This document shows positions 8,675-17,623 of a stretch of DNA of 64,000 nt, piece after piece. Position numbers and translations under genes: made by a program. Position 1 is the first letter of the stretch, and every line of letters starts with the position of its first letter. Source of the DNA: JANQIO01 sp965229625 (GTDB lineage Bacteria; Pseudomonadota; Gammaproteobacteria; Pseudomonadales; Halieaceae); assembly GCA_965229625.1 (NCBI GenBank), contig CBDDJJ010000002.1, forward strand, positions 1,612,001 through 1,676,000, read 5' to 3'. The notes below the pieces were generated by a model. The model searched no databases. It saw only the letters and a program-made list of their open reading frames with translations, and had not been told where the DNA came from.

Positions 8675-9772
8675 GTGATCCGCAAGATTCTGCTGGCAGT
8701 CTTTATTCTGCTGTTCCTCGCCGTGTCCGCTCTTGCGTTCACGATTTCACGCACCTCGGACTGTCCCACGACACCGGTAACCACCAGTGGCGGCGATACC
8801 ATGAGCGCAGTGATCTACCGCTGCTATGGCTCTCCCGACGTGCTGGAGTACACCACCGTGGACAAGCCGGCGCCGAAAGCCGACGAGGTGCTGATCAAGG
8901 TGGCGGCCGCAGGAGTGAATCCACTGGACTGGCACTATATGCGTGGCTCTCCCTACATCCTGCGCCTGTTCAACGGCACCGGTGCGCCCGATGACTACCG
9001 CTTCGGGGTGGACTTCGCCGGTACCGTGGTTGCCGCCGGTCCGGACGTTACACGGTTCAAGGTCGGCGATGAGATCTTCGGCGGCGCCTGGGGTGCCTAC
9101 GGCGAATATGTGGTGCGTCCGCAGGACCGGGCGCTGGCCCACAAGCCTGACAACATCAGCTTTGAAGAAGCCGCCGGCGTGCCGATTGCCGCCATCACCG
9201 CCCTGCAGGCCCTGCGTGATCATGGCCAGTTGCAGTCTGGCCAGCGCGTGCTGATCAACGGCGCGTCAGGTGGCGTCGGCACCTACGCGGTGCAGATTGC
9301 CAAGGCCATGGGCGCACATGTGACCGGCGTGTGCAGCGGTCGCAATGTGGAGATGGTGAAGTCCATCGGCGCGGACGAGGTTTTCAACTACAAGCAAGAG
9401 AACTACCTCGAGAGCGGCCAGACCTGGGACCTGATCGTCGACAATGTCGGCAACCACGGACCCATGAACAATCGCCGCGTGCTGACGTCGGAAGGACGGC
9501 TGGTGCTGGTGGGCGGTGCCAAGGGCAACTGGATCGCACCGTTTTACAACCTGATTTCTACCCTGCTGCTCAACCCTTTCGTCTCCCAGGAACTGACCTC
9601 GTTTACCGCGCAGATGACGGCGGAAGAAATGGAGACATTGGCGGAGATGATGGAGACAGGCGAGGTTCGGACCGTCATCGACAAGGTCTACCCCCTGGCC
9701 GAGACCGCAGAGGCCGTGCGCTATTCTGAATCGGGTCGCGCCCGCGGCAAGATCATTGTCTCCCAGCTCTGA
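8675..9772 (+). CDS. Membrane-anchored NAD(P)-dependent alcohol dehydrogenase / quinone oxidoreductase-like (MDR)
   Basis: Medium-chain dehydrogenase/reductase of 365 residues. Residues 1-25 are a hydrophobic helix (ILLAVFILLFLAVSALAF) acting as a signal anchor. A GroES-like domain follows (VLIKVAAAGVNPLDWHYMRG, FGVDFAGTVVAAGPDVTRFKVGDEIFG), then a Rossmann fold with LINGASGGVGTYAVQIAKAMGA at ~193-214. No zinc-binding Cys/His set is seen, as in the quinone-oxidoreductase-like MDR branch. The start is GTG 8675. An internal ATG near 8801 would remove the anchor and give a classic soluble MDR, so the membrane anchor depends on the start choice. The substrate is unknown. Confidence 0.8.
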   Translation: MIRKILLAVFILLFLAVSALAFTISRTSDCPTTPVTTSGGDTMSAVIYRCYGSPDVLEYTTVDKPAPKADEVLIKVAAAGVNPLDWHYMRGSPYILRLFNGTGAPDDYRFGVDFAGTVVAAGPDVTRFKVGDEIFGGAWGAYGEYVVRPQDRALAHKPDNISFEEAAGVPIAAITALQALRDHGQLQSGQRVLINGASGGVGTYAVQIAKAMGAHVTGVCSGRNVEMVKSIGADEVFNYKQENYLESGQTWDLIVDNVGNHGPMNNRRVLTSEGRLVLVGGAKGNWIAPFYNLISTLLLNPFVSQELTSFTAQMTAEEMETLAEMMETGEVRTVIDKVYPLAETAEAVRYSESGRARGKIIVSQL

Positions 9773-9799
9773 ATGCGCCTGTTCGCCCTCCCCGATGCG

Positions 9800-9827
9800 G
9801 CTGGCGCTGCTGTTCACCAGCGCCAGC
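9800..9827. terminator. Hairpin between convergent genes
   Basis: A perfect 10-bp stem, GCTGGCGCTG (9800-9809) with CAGCGCCAGC (9818-9827), and an 8-base loop. It lies in the 72-base gap between the convergent MDR and SulP genes. There is no T-run on either side, so it may be a weak bidirectional or processing hairpin rather than a textbook terminator. Confidence 0.5.
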
Positions 9828-9844
9828 GGCAGAGTCTCGCAGGC

Positions 9845-11593
9845 CTAGAGAGCGCTGAGTAGCGGCTGCGGTCGGGCAGGCTGTGCACCGGCAAGCCGGG
9901 CGATTGCCTGGTGCTGGCTCAGGAACACCTCACCGCTGAGGCGTGACAGGAAGTCAGACTTGCGCAGGCAGTCCATCACCGGCCCCTTGACCTCGCTGAG
10001 GTGGAGCCGCAGGCCGGCCTCTGCCAGGCGTTCGTTCACGGATTCGAGCACCTCCAGCGCACTGAGGTCGATGGCGTTGACCGCCGGGCACATCAGCACC
10101 ACGTGACGTAGCCCGGGTGTCCGCGCCACCAGGCTGTAAATGGCATCCTCGATGTAGGCGGCATTGGCGAAGTACAGGCTTTCGTCAACGCGCAGCGAGA
10201 TGATGCCCGGGTGCGTGATCACCTGGTGGCGCTCCACGTTGCGGAAGTGCTCGGTGCCCGGCACCTCACCCACGACTGCCACGTGGGGGCGAGAAGTCTC
10301 GTAGAGATGCAGCAACAGCGAGGCAACCACGCCGCAGATGACGCCTACTTCCACACCCAACAGCAGCGTCAGCACGATGGTGGTGGCAATGGCGGCAAAA
10401 TCACCCCGTGAGTAGCGCCAGGCCCGGCGCAGGTGTGAGAAATCAATCAGCTGGAACACCGCCACCAGGATGACCGCCGCCAGTGTCGCCTTGGGCAGGT
10501 AGTAGAGATAGGGCGTGAGATACTGTGCCGCCAGCGCCATGCCGGCGGCGGCAAACAGGCTGGCCGCCGGGGTAGCGGCGCCGGCGTCGAAGTTCACTAC
10601 CGACCGCGAGAAGCCACCGGTCACCGGAATACCACCGGACAGGGCCGAGGTCACGTTGGCCGCGCCCAGGCCAACCAACTCCTGGTTGGGGTCTATGCGC
10701 TGGCGGCGCCGGGCCGCCAGGGTCTTGCCCACCGACACGGATTCGACATAGCCGATGACGGCAATCAGCAGCGCACTGTCGAACAGCTCTCGCCACAGGG
10801 TCGGCAATACCGCCGGGAGAGACAAGGTCGGCAGACCGCGGGGGATCTCGCCCACCAGCGCAACCCCGGCCTCTTCCACCGCCAGCCAGCGCGCCAGCGC
10901 CGCCGTGATAAAGACCACCAGCACCGGGCTCGCCTTGCAGAGTAGCTGCGCTGCTGTCCCGGGGATGCCCAGGGCCACCAGTGCGGGCACCAGGCGGCGG
11001 GACAGCAACAGCAGGCCGAGCGCCAGCAGGCCGAGTGCCAGGGTCAGTGGATTGGCCGCCGGCGCCATCGTCAGCAGGCTCCCCGTCAGCGACAATAGCG
11101 TGTCGCCACCTGCGTCGACGCCGAGCAGGGGCGGCAGCTGGCCCAGCGCAATGAGAATTGCCGACGCCGTAATGAACCCCGCCACCACGGGATGCGACAG
11201 GAAGTTGACCAGGAAGCCGAGCCGCAGCGCGCCCATCAACAGCAGTATGAGGCCCGACAACAGTGCCAGGGCGATCGTGGCGGTGACGTAATCAACACCG
11301 GTCGACGCCACCACCTCACCCACCGCGGTCGCAGTCATCAGCGAGATGATGGCGACCGGACCCACCGACAGAGTGCGACTGGAACCCAGCAGCGCGTAGG
11401 CCACCAGCGGCAGGATGGTCGCATAGAGCCCCATTTCCGCCGGCACCCCTGCCAGCAGGGCATAGGCCAGGGACTGGGGAATCAGCATCACGGTAACAAT
11501 GGTCGCCGCCACCAGGTCGCGCGCCAGGATGACGCGACTGTAGTCCCGACACCAGTCCAGGCAGGGCAGACGCAGTGGGCGGAGCGCCGTCAT
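9845..11593 (-). CDS. SulP family anion (sulfate) permease with STAS domain
   Basis: Inner-membrane SLC26/SulP transporter, 582 residues. The N-terminal ~410 residues form the multi-helix transport domain, with the signature VATIVTVMLIPQSLAYALLAGVPAEMGLYA at ~25-55. The C-terminal STAS domain (~440-560) contains the usual LRVDESLYFANAAYIEDAIY and the phosphate-loop-like VMCPAVNAIDLSALEVLE. The start is ATG 11593 (an in-frame GTG lies just before it). It is three bases downstream of the MBL hydrolase in the same operon. Together they suggest sulfur-species handling: the hydrolase would oxidise persulfide to sulfite and the permease move sulfite or sulfate. The substrate is not proven. Confidence 0.9.
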   Translation of the reverse strand: MTALRPLRLPCLDWCRDYSRVILARDLVAATIVTVMLIPQSLAYALLAGVPAEMGLYATILPLVAYALLGSSRTLSVGPVAIISLMTATAVGEVVASTGVDYVTATIALALLSGLILLLMGALRLGFLVNFLSHPVVAGFITASAILIALGQLPPLLGVDAGGDTLLSLTGSLLTMAPAANPLTLALGLLALGLLLLSRRLVPALVALGIPGTAAQLLCKASPVLVVFITAALARWLAVEEAGVALVGEIPRGLPTLSLPAVLPTLWRELFDSALLIAVIGYVESVSVGKTLAARRRQRIDPNQELVGLGAANVTSALSGGIPVTGGFSRSVVNFDAGAATPAASLFAAAGMALAAQYLTPYLYYLPKATLAAVILVAVFQLIDFSHLRRAWRYSRGDFAAIATTIVLTLLLGVEVGVICGVVASLLLHLYETSRPHVAVVGEVPGTEHFRNVERHQVITHPGIISLRVDESLYFANAAYIEDAIYSLVARTPGLRHVVLMCPAVNAIDLSALEVLESVNERLAEAGLRLHLSEVKGPVMDCLRKSDFLSRLSGEVFLSQHQAIARLAGAQPARPQPLLSAL

Positions 11594-11596
11594 CAC

Positions 11597-12493
11597 TCAG
11601 AATCCGTTGACCGGCAGTTTAAGGAACACGCGACCGTCTTCGTCCGCCGGCGGTAGCCGCCCGGCACGCATATTGACCTGCAGGGAAGGCAGGATCAGCT
11701 GTGGCATCGCCAGGCTGCGGTCCCGCGCTTCGCGCAGGGCGACAAACGCCGACACGTCAATGCCATCACGCACGTGGATGTTTCCCAGGCGCTCTGCTGC
11801 CACCGTGGTCATGCATTGGACCTTGCGCCCTTCGCCGCCGTAGTCGTGGCACAGGAACAGTCGAGTTTCGGAAGGCAGGCTGAGGATTCGTCGGATAGAT
11901 CGGTACAGGGTGCGGGCATCGCCGCCAGGGAAATCCACGCGGGCCGTGCCGCTGTCCGGCATGAACAGGGTATCCCCCACGAACACCGCATCACCGACCA
12001 CAAAACTCATGCAGGCGGGAGTATGGCCCGGGGTATGCCAGGCCTCGACCTGTAGCGCGCCGATGGAAAACCGGTCGCCGTCTTCGAACAGGCGGTCGAA
12101 CTGGGAACCGTCGCGCTGGAACTCGGCACCCTCGTTGAACACCTTGCCGAAGGTGTCCTGCACCTCGGTGATGCGGGCGCCGATACCGATGCGGCCGCCC
12201 AGTGCCTGCTGCAGGTAGGGCGCGGCGGATAGGTGATCCGCGTGAACGTGGGTCTCGAGGATCCAGTCAACTGTCAGGTCGCGGCTGCGCACCTCGGCAA
12301 TGATCGCATCGGCCGCGGTAAATTCGGTATCACCGGAGGCCTGGTCGAAATCCATCACCGGATCGACGATCGCACAACGGGACGTGACCGGGTCCACTAC
12401 CAGGTAGGACCAGGTATGGGTCGCCTGGTGAAAGAAGGGCGTCACCTCCGGCACCTGCCGAGCGCCCTGGGAAGGGGTGCACTGCACAGTCAT
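11597..12493 (-). CDS. MBL-fold hydrolase, persulfide dioxygenase / Blh-like
   Basis: Metallo-beta-lactamase fold protein, 298 residues, of the ETHE1/Blh group. The metal motif is THVHADHLSA (~84-93). Further ligands are in WHTPGHTPACMSF (~155-167) and VFVGDTLFMPDSGTARVDFPGGD (~173-195), and LFLCHDYGG (~215) carries the last His. The ETHE1-type residues D and R in GTARxDFxGG are present. I chose ATG 12493 over an upstream in-frame TTG because GGGAG lies eight bases before it. ETHE1-type enzymes oxidise glutathione persulfide to sulfite. Pairing with a sulfur anion transporter fits that role. No rhodanese domain is fused. Confidence 0.85.
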   Translation of the reverse strand: MTVQCTPSQGARQVPEVTPFFHQATHTWSYLVVDPVTSRCAIVDPVMDFDQASGDTEFTAADAIIAEVRSRDLTVDWILETHVHADHLSAAPYLQQALGGRIGIGARITEVQDTFGKVFNEGAEFQRDGSQFDRLFEDGDRFSIGALQVEAWHTPGHTPACMSFVVGDAVFVGDTLFMPDSGTARVDFPGGDARTLYRSIRRILSLPSETRLFLCHDYGGEGRKVQCMTTVAAERLGNIHVRDGIDVSAFVALREARDRSLAMPQLILPSLQVNMRAGRLPPADEDGRVFLKLPVNGF

Positions 12494-12525
12494 AAACAAA
12501 ACTCCCGCTGAAGACAGTGCAGATT

Positions 12526-12558
12526 TTAATATACTTTCTAGTTATTACCTTATATTAA
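12526..12558. promoter_or_regulatory. AT-rich inverted repeat upstream of the MBL-SulP operon
   Basis: TTAATATA (12526-12533) and TATATTAA (12551-12558) are perfect 8-bp inverted arms with 17 bases between them, in a ~70-bp AT-rich island in otherwise GC-rich DNA. It sits 33-65 bases upstream of the hydrolase start, where the promoter should be. Persulfide-sensing ArsR-type repressors (BigR/SqrR) are known to bind AT-rich palindromes at such operons. No such regulator is encoded next to it here. Confidence 0.5.
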
Positions 12559-12575
12559 TTTGGAATAATTGGTAG

Positions 12576-13091
12576 TTATTCGACGGTGGCCTCGGCCGCG
12601 CGCCTGCGACTGAAGCGCGGCCGATAGATCGCCAGGGCCACGTTGGCCACAGCCACCGACAGGATCACCCACAGGGAACCCCACTCGCCGACGACCATGG
12701 TTTCCAGGGTGGCAGGGTCGATCTCCCCGGCCAGCGCGCGTTGGGTTTCGACGGCCATGCGCTCGGCGGGACCTTGCACGCTGAACAGGGTGCCCTCGAA
12801 CATAATGATGCCAAGACCGAGCTTCGCCCAGGCCCAGCCGGCACCGTGGAAGCCGGGATTGGCGGCCATCGCAAAAAGCCCCGACACCAGCACAATCGCC
12901 AGCGAGGGGAATAGCAGGTATTTGGCCACCTGGCCAATGCCCTGGCGCATGACAGCGTATTCCTCCAGGGAGGTGGGCTCGGGTGTCACTGTCAGCAGGG
13001 CCAGCATGGCGCCCAGGGCGCCGATCATGCCCGCGCCACCGACGCTGTGCAGGAATTTCAGGGTACGTCTGAGGCGAACGCTGTTACTCAT
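12576..13091 (-). CDS. DUF2269-like integral membrane protein
   Basis: Hydrophobic protein of 171 residues with about four membrane segments (~12-35, ~57-78, ~87-105, ~140-160). The opening RRTLKFLHSVGGAGMIGALGAM resembles DUF2269-type proteins, where the His in helix 1 is conserved. I chose ATG 13091 (MSNSV...) over an upstream in-frame start 30 codons earlier because that extension would run into the divergent promoter. It is the first gene of a minus-strand run and lies 82 bases before the hydrolase operon. The function is unknown. Confidence 0.7.
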   Translation of the reverse strand: MSNSVRLRRTLKFLHSVGGAGMIGALGAMLALLTVTPEPTSLEEYAVMRQGIGQVAKYLLFPSLAIVLVSGLFAMAANPGFHGAGWAWAKLGLGIIMFEGTLFSVQGPAERMAVETQRALAGEIDPATLETMVVGEWGSLWVILSVAVANVALAIYRPRFSRRRAAEATVE

Positions 13092-13216
13092 GGTTGCATA
13101 TTCCGGCTCCTGACCGCGTGAACGTGACGAGAGCACTGACCGTAGTAGACTGGATTTATGGGAACAATACGCAAGCACCACCCCGCGTGGATGCCATCGG
13201 AGGGGGCCCAGGCAGC

Positions 13217-14128
13217 GTGTCCTCCCAGCTGACGAAAGGGTTCTGGCGCCTCGCCGATCCGAAGATCAGCATGACTTCGGTGGCGTCGATGGCTATTGGC
13301 GCCAGCCTCGCGGCGGGTAGCGAGCGCTTCTCCTGGGCCTGGTTGCTGACCCTGGGACTCGCCATGTTCTGTATGGAGGTGGCCAAAAACGCCTGGGGCG
13401 ATGTCATTGATTTCGACTCGGGCACGGACCTCGCCGTCGCACCCGAGGACCGCACTGACTTCTCAGGCGGCAAGCGCGTCCTGGTTGACGGCCTGCTGAC
13501 GCGCGCGCAGACCTGGGCCATTGCCGGAGGGTTCTCCGCCGTGGGACTCGTCCTCGGCGCACTGATGGTGTTCGCCCGCGAGCCTGCGCTGTTTCCACTG
13601 GGTGCCGCTGCCCTGGTTCTGGGCTGGTCATACCACGGCCCACCGCTCAAGCTTGCTTACCGGGGCCTGGGCGAGCTGGATGTGGTGCTGATCTACGGCC
13701 CGGCGATCAGCCTGGCCACCTATCTGTTGATGGCGGGTGAATTGAGCGCCGCCGTAATCTGGGCATCGGTGCCGCTGGGCATCTTCATCGCCGCCTTCCT
13801 GTGGGTCAATGAGTTTCCGGACTTCCTGGCGGATCAGCAGTGCGGTAAGCGAAACCTGGTGGTGGTGCTCGGGCGCCATCGTGCCAGCAGAGTGCTGCCG
13901 CTCATCTACCTGGGCGGCCTGGCAATCCTGTTGCTGGCCATCGCCAACAACAGCTTGCCTGGCAGCGCGGGGCTGGGCGCCGTGGCCGCGCTGCCCGCCG
14001 CGGCTGCGGTCCTGCTCAGCTGGCGCCAGCCCGAGACCTTTCACCGGCACACCCCGGTGCAACCGCTGGCGCTACTGGCCTTTGTCCTGCTGTCCGCCGG
14101 CGTATCGGTGGGCGTGTTGCTGGCCTGA
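13217..14128 (+). CDS. UbiA-superfamily prenyltransferase (MenA-like)
   Basis: Polytopic intramembrane prenyltransferase, 303 residues from GTG 13217. The first Asp-rich motif is NAWGDVIDFDSGTD and the second is NEFPDFLADQQCGKRNLVVVLG. Together they bind Mg-diphosphate in this superfamily, and the second is MenA-like. The GTG is preceded by GGAGGGGG (13199-13206). An earlier in-frame TTG (13094) would add 41 unlikely residues. The aromatic acceptor cannot be deduced. It is followed two bases later by a sugar-phosphate transferase, which hints at a role on a lipid carrier or quinone but is not decisive. Confidence 0.8.
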   Translation: MSSQLTKGFWRLADPKISMTSVASMAIGASLAAGSERFSWAWLLTLGLAMFCMEVAKNAWGDVIDFDSGTDLAVAPEDRTDFSGGKRVLVDGLLTRAQTWAIAGGFSAVGLVLGALMVFAREPALFPLGAAALVLGWSYHGPPLKLAYRGLGELDVVLIYGPAISLATYLLMAGELSAAVIWASVPLGIFIAAFLWVNEFPDFLADQQCGKRNLVVVLGRHRASRVLPLIYLGGLAILLLAIANNSLPGSAGLGAVAALPAAAAVLLSWRQPETFHRHTPVQPLALLAFVLLSAGVSVGVLLA

Positions 14129-14130
14129 TC

Positions 14131-14778
14131 GTGCAGCGCGCAGCGAAATGGTGCCTGGACCGCCTGGGTGCGTTGGTCCTGCTGGTGCTGGCAACGCCGT
14201 TGCTCCTTGTCATCAGCCTTGTATTGATACTCGGCCAGGGCAGGCCGCTGCTGCACAGGGAACAACGCGCCGGGCTGCGCGGCGCCCAGTTCAGTATCCT
14301 CAAGTTCCGCACCATGCTCGGCCGGCAGGAACCGCACCTGGCACCGGTAGGTGACCCCAGGATCACCGCCATGGGCCACGCCCTGCGCCACTCTCGGCTG
14401 GATGAACTCCCCCAGTTGATAAACGTCTTGCAAGGGGACATGAGCCTGGTGGGCCCACGGCCCTTGCCCATCCGCCACGCCGCGCGCCTGGCCGATGCGG
14501 AGCGCGATGCCCTGCTCTCCCTGCGACCGGGCATCACCGGGGCTTCCGCATTGGCCTTCCTCGGTGAGGACGCGGCGCTCGCAGGCCGCGAGCAAGCGCA
14601 GGCGATCTACCTGGAAAAGCTGCTGCCAGCCAAGGTAGCCATGGAACTAGAATACGTGGCGAACTGGTCGCTGTGGCGTGATTTCGGTTTGCTGGCCAGG
14701 ACAGCGATCCAACTCTGGTCCCGCAAGGCCAGGCGCAGGTCGCGCGAACGGGTGCTGCGGCTACTCGCTGAGCATTAA
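14131..14778 (+). CDS. Sugar transferase, PglC/WcaJ-type phosphoglycosyl transferase
   Basis: Monotopic phosphoglycosyl transferase of 215 residues, the short PglC-size form. The N-terminal re-entrant helix is RLGALVLLVLATPLLLVISLVLIL (~8-31). Motifs follow: EQRAGLRGAQFSILKFRTM (~48-66), the catalytic Asp-Glu pair in SRLDELPQLINVLQGDMSLVGPRPLP (~89-114) and LRPGITG (~130). It would transfer a sugar-1-phosphate onto undecaprenyl phosphate to start a polysaccharide. The GTG start lies two bases after the prenyltransferase stop. No other glycan genes are nearby, so the target polymer is unknown. Its stop overlaps the end of the convergent GH79 gene. Confidence 0.9.
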   Translation: MQRAAKWCLDRLGALVLLVLATPLLLVISLVLILGQGRPLLHREQRAGLRGAQFSILKFRTMLGRQEPHLAPVGDPRITAMGHALRHSRLDELPQLINVLQGDMSLVGPRPLPIRHAARLADAERDALLSLRPGITGASALAFLGEDAALAGREQAQAIYLEKLLPAKVAMELEYVANWSLWRDFGLLARTAIQLWSRKARRRSRERVLRLLAEH

Positions 14779-16289
14779 CCGCCGATCGGCTCTATCACGC
14801 TGCCCGGCACGATGCGTACCCGCCAGAAGGAAATACTGAACGGCGGCAGCACATGATCTTCCAGCGGCGTGCGGAACTCCTCCAGTGACACCGACCCCTT
14901 GCGGAAGCTGGCGCGCACCCCGTTGATGCGCAGCTTGCGGCTGGTGAGGGAGCGGGCCGTGACCACGTAGTGCTCGTCCTCGAAGTGCAGGCCGGCGACA
15001 CGGCGGCTGACTGGCTGCTTGTGCAGGTTGATCAGCATCAGGGTCTGGCCCTCGCCGGAGGGATGGCCGTGCAGGTAGGCGCGAACGCGGGGGTCGCTGC
15101 TGGTCATGGCATAGACTTTCTTGCCCATCAGCCGTGCCCACAGCCAGCTCACCCAGTAGTCCGGCCGCGGCTTCAGGCTGAGGCGATCCAGCAGGCCGTA
15201 GTCGCCGCCCACCAGGGCGTGCCGCACCATGACCCGTTGCCCGACCCGGGCGCCGCGCCCCAACTGGTCGGCCCACCAGAAACTCGAAACCCAGCGATCT
15301 GACAGCTTGGGCTGGCCGCCGCACTGGGCGGAACCGGTCTCGCCGGTCCAGATTTCGGCACCGGGCTGGTGCGCATCACGCAGCGCCATGAGCCGCTCGG
15401 CAAAACGCGCGAAGTCTTCGAAGGAGTGGGGATTGATCAGGTGGCGAATGGTCGCCCCCCGGGTGCGGATCGGGCTCCGCTCACTCTGGAACGGGTAGTA
15501 GTGCCAGTCGACGATATCCAGCTGTGAGGCAAACTCGCGCAGGAAACGCGGCGTGATATTGGTAAAGGGGCGAATGGTTTCCCCCAGACGTGGCCAGTAG
15601 GCGCTGCCCGGCCCGGAAATACGCGCTTTCGGGTAGTACTGCCGTACCAACTCGGAAAACGAGCGGTAGTCATTGGCCAGGCTAATGGGGCCGGGCTGGG
15701 AGCGAAGCCCGTGGAAGGCCCAATAGGCGTTGAGTTCATTACCCAGTTCGAAGACGTGAATGCGGTAGTCCTTGCCGGTGCTGTATTGCAGCAGCATTTC
15801 CAGTTCACTGCCACGCCAGCTACCGTGCTCCCGCCGACGGAACAAACCGTACTTGGCGGTAAAAACCAGCTTCAGCTTGTTGCGACCGACAAACTGGTGC
15901 AGGCCATCCCACTGCTCCTGGGTAAGAATCAGCGGGTCCACCTCGTCCCGGGGCGCTGTGAAATAGTGAATCTTGTCCGCCTCGGAACCACCCACCCGCA
16001 GGTAGGCGGGCCCCAGCGCACGCACCAGCCGGTCGAGCTTCTTGCGGTCCAGCCGCAGCGGCGGCACCCGCAGCATGCCCAGACCGCGCCGGGAGGTTTT
16101 ACTGCCCTCCCACCAGTAGCCACCGGCCAGCACGGAAATATCGATGGAAAACGACAGGTAGCGCCGGTCGACACTGGCGATCGGGTCCGGGTGCTCCAGG
16201 GTGATATCTGCCACCCCGGGAGGGGTGACGTTCTGTCGGCGCAAGCCAAACACGGCCGGATGTCTCTCCAGCTCATTGCGGGACTTCAA
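14775..16289 (-). CDS. GH79 heparanase/beta-glucuronidase-like glycoside hydrolase
   Basis: A 504-residue protein resembling heparanases. The acid/base Glu is E185 in ELGNELNAYW and the nucleophile is E317 in WTGETGSAQCGGQPKLSD. The following stretch, WWADQLGRGARVGQRVMVRH then GDYGLLD and PDYWVSWLWARLMGKKVY, tracks the region after the nucleophile in animal heparanase. The C-terminal ~100 residues form the beta-sandwich. GH79 enzymes cleave glucuronic acid or 4-O-methyl-glucuronic acid linkages. There is no recognisable signal peptide (MKSRNELERHPAV...), so it may act in the cytoplasm on imported oligosaccharides. It lies 72 bases downstream of manD on the same strand. Confidence 0.82.
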   Translation of the reverse strand: MKSRNELERHPAVFGLRRQNVTPPGVADITLEHPDPIASVDRRYLSFSIDISVLAGGYWWEGSKTSRRGLGMLRVPPLRLDRKKLDRLVRALGPAYLRVGGSEADKIHYFTAPRDEVDPLILTQEQWDGLHQFVGRNKLKLVFTAKYGLFRRREHGSWRGSELEMLLQYSTGKDYRIHVFELGNELNAYWAFHGLRSQPGPISLANDYRSFSELVRQYYPKARISGPGSAYWPRLGETIRPFTNITPRFLREFASQLDIVDWHYYPFQSERSPIRTRGATIRHLINPHSFEDFARFAERLMALRDAHQPGAEIWTGETGSAQCGGQPKLSDRWVSSFWWADQLGRGARVGQRVMVRHALVGGDYGLLDRLSLKPRPDYWVSWLWARLMGKKVYAMTSSDPRVRAYLHGHPSGEGQTLMLINLHKQPVSRRVAGLHFEDEHYVVTARSLTSRKLRINGVRASFRKGSVSLEEFRTPLEDHVLPPFSISFWRVRIVPGSVIEPIGG

Positions 16290-16361
16290 TAGTCGCCTAA
16301 CGACTTAATTTTGCAAGAGTTTTTTCAGGGATTGCTGAGCCAGCCGGCGCTGGCCCGGCAG

Positions 16362-17573
16362 CTACCAGTTGAACATACTGCCGTCTTCGAGCCGGTTCAC
16401 CGGCAGATAGGCACGCTGGTAGGGGTACTTCGCCGCCACAGACTCATCGATCTCCACCCCATGGCCGGGCTGCTCTCCCACCAGCAGGTAGCCCGCCTCG
16501 AAGCGATAGTCGTGCGGGAACACCGCGTCGGTTTCCGGGGTGTGGCGCATGTACTCCTGGATGCCGAAGTTCGGCACCCAGGTATCGAAGTGCAGGGCCG
16601 CACCCATGGTCACCGGTGACAGGTCGGTAGCGCCGTGAAAACCGGTTTTCACGTGATAAAGCTCTGCCAGCGCAGCGACGCGGCGCAGGTGGGTAATGCC
16701 GCCGGCGTGTACCAGCGTGGCACGGATATAGTCGATAAGCTGTTCGCCAATCAGCTGCTGGCAGTCGTGGATCGACGAAAACACCTCGCCTACCGCCAGC
16801 GGTGTGGTGGTGTGCTGGCGAATCAGTCGGAAGCCCTCCTGCAACTCGGCGGTCACCGCATCTTCCAGCCAGAACAGGCGGTAGGGCTCCAGGTCCTTGC
16901 CCAGCCGCGCCGCCTCTATGGGCGTCAGCCGGTGGTGCACATCGTGCAGCAGGTGGTGCTCATAGCCGTAGGTATCGCGCAGGCTCTTGAACAGCTGCGG
17001 CACATGGTTCAGGTACTTCGCCGTGGACCAGACGTTCTCGCTGGGAAGGTCGGCGTCCGCCGGTTCGTAGAACAGCTTGTCACCGGACACGCCGTAGGTG
17101 GAGGCCAGCCCGGGCACCCCCGACTGGGCCCGGATGGCCTTGTAGCCCAGCTCGATGTAGCGTCCGACCTGCTCCACGGTCTCTTCGATATCGGCGCCGT
17201 TGGCGTGCCCGTACACCATCACTCCCTGCCGACTGCGGCCACCGAGCAGCTGGTACAGCGGCAGGCCGGCGGCCTTGGCCTTGATATCCCACAGGGCCAC
17301 GTCGATCGCCGCCAGCGCGGTCATGCCCACCGGCCCGCGTCGCCAGTAGGCGCCGCGGTAGAAAAACTGCCAGATGTCTTCAACCTGGTGAGCATCGCGG
17401 CCCATCAGGCAGGGGATAAGATGATCCTGCAGGTAGCTGGCCACCGCCAGTTCGCGACCGTTGAGGGTGGCATCGCCGATCCCCGTGAGGCCGTCCTCGG
17501 TCTCGATTTTCAGGGTCACGAAGTTGCGCCCCGGGCAGCAGACAATCACGCGGGCGTCACGAATCTTTAACAT
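16362..17573 (-). CDS. manD: D-mannonate dehydratase, ManD/RspA enolase superfamily
   Basis: Enolase-superfamily dehydratase, 403 residues. Metal ligands are in LLHDVHHRLTP (Asp and the catalytic His, ~209-219), FWLEDAV (~233-239) and LAVGEVFSSI (~257-266). The capping-domain loop with ARG-Tyr acid/base residues is at ~146-165 (IRAQSGVPGLASTYGVSG). The C-terminal EDGSMFNW ending is typical of ManD. It converts mannonate to 2-keto-3-deoxygluconate. Some family members are low-activity or act on gluconate, so in vivo flux is not proven. Next to a glucuronate isomerase, the mannonate role is the best reading. The SD AAGGA lies nine bases before ATG 17573. Confidence 0.88.
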   Translation of the reverse strand: MLKIRDARVIVCCPGRNFVTLKIETEDGLTGIGDATLNGRELAVASYLQDHLIPCLMGRDAHQVEDIWQFFYRGAYWRRGPVGMTALAAIDVALWDIKAKAAGLPLYQLLGGRSRQGVMVYGHANGADIEETVEQVGRYIELGYKAIRAQSGVPGLASTYGVSGDKLFYEPADADLPSENVWSTAKYLNHVPQLFKSLRDTYGYEHHLLHDVHHRLTPIEAARLGKDLEPYRLFWLEDAVTAELQEGFRLIRQHTTTPLAVGEVFSSIHDCQQLIGEQLIDYIRATLVHAGGITHLRRVAALAELYHVKTGFHGATDLSPVTMGAALHFDTWVPNFGIQEYMRHTPETDAVFPHDYRFEAGYLLVGEQPGHGVEIDESVAAKYPYQRAYLPVNRLEDGSMFNW

Positions 17574-17623
17574 GGTAGAAGTCCTTTCGTCCTTGTACGG
17601 CGTGATATCCGGGGCGATGATTG

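Noticed and set aside
16320..16360. Hairpin GCCAGC-CGGC-GCTGGC with a T-run as terminator
   Set aside because: The T-run precedes the hairpin on the plus strand, and no T-run follows it on the minus strand, where manD would need it.
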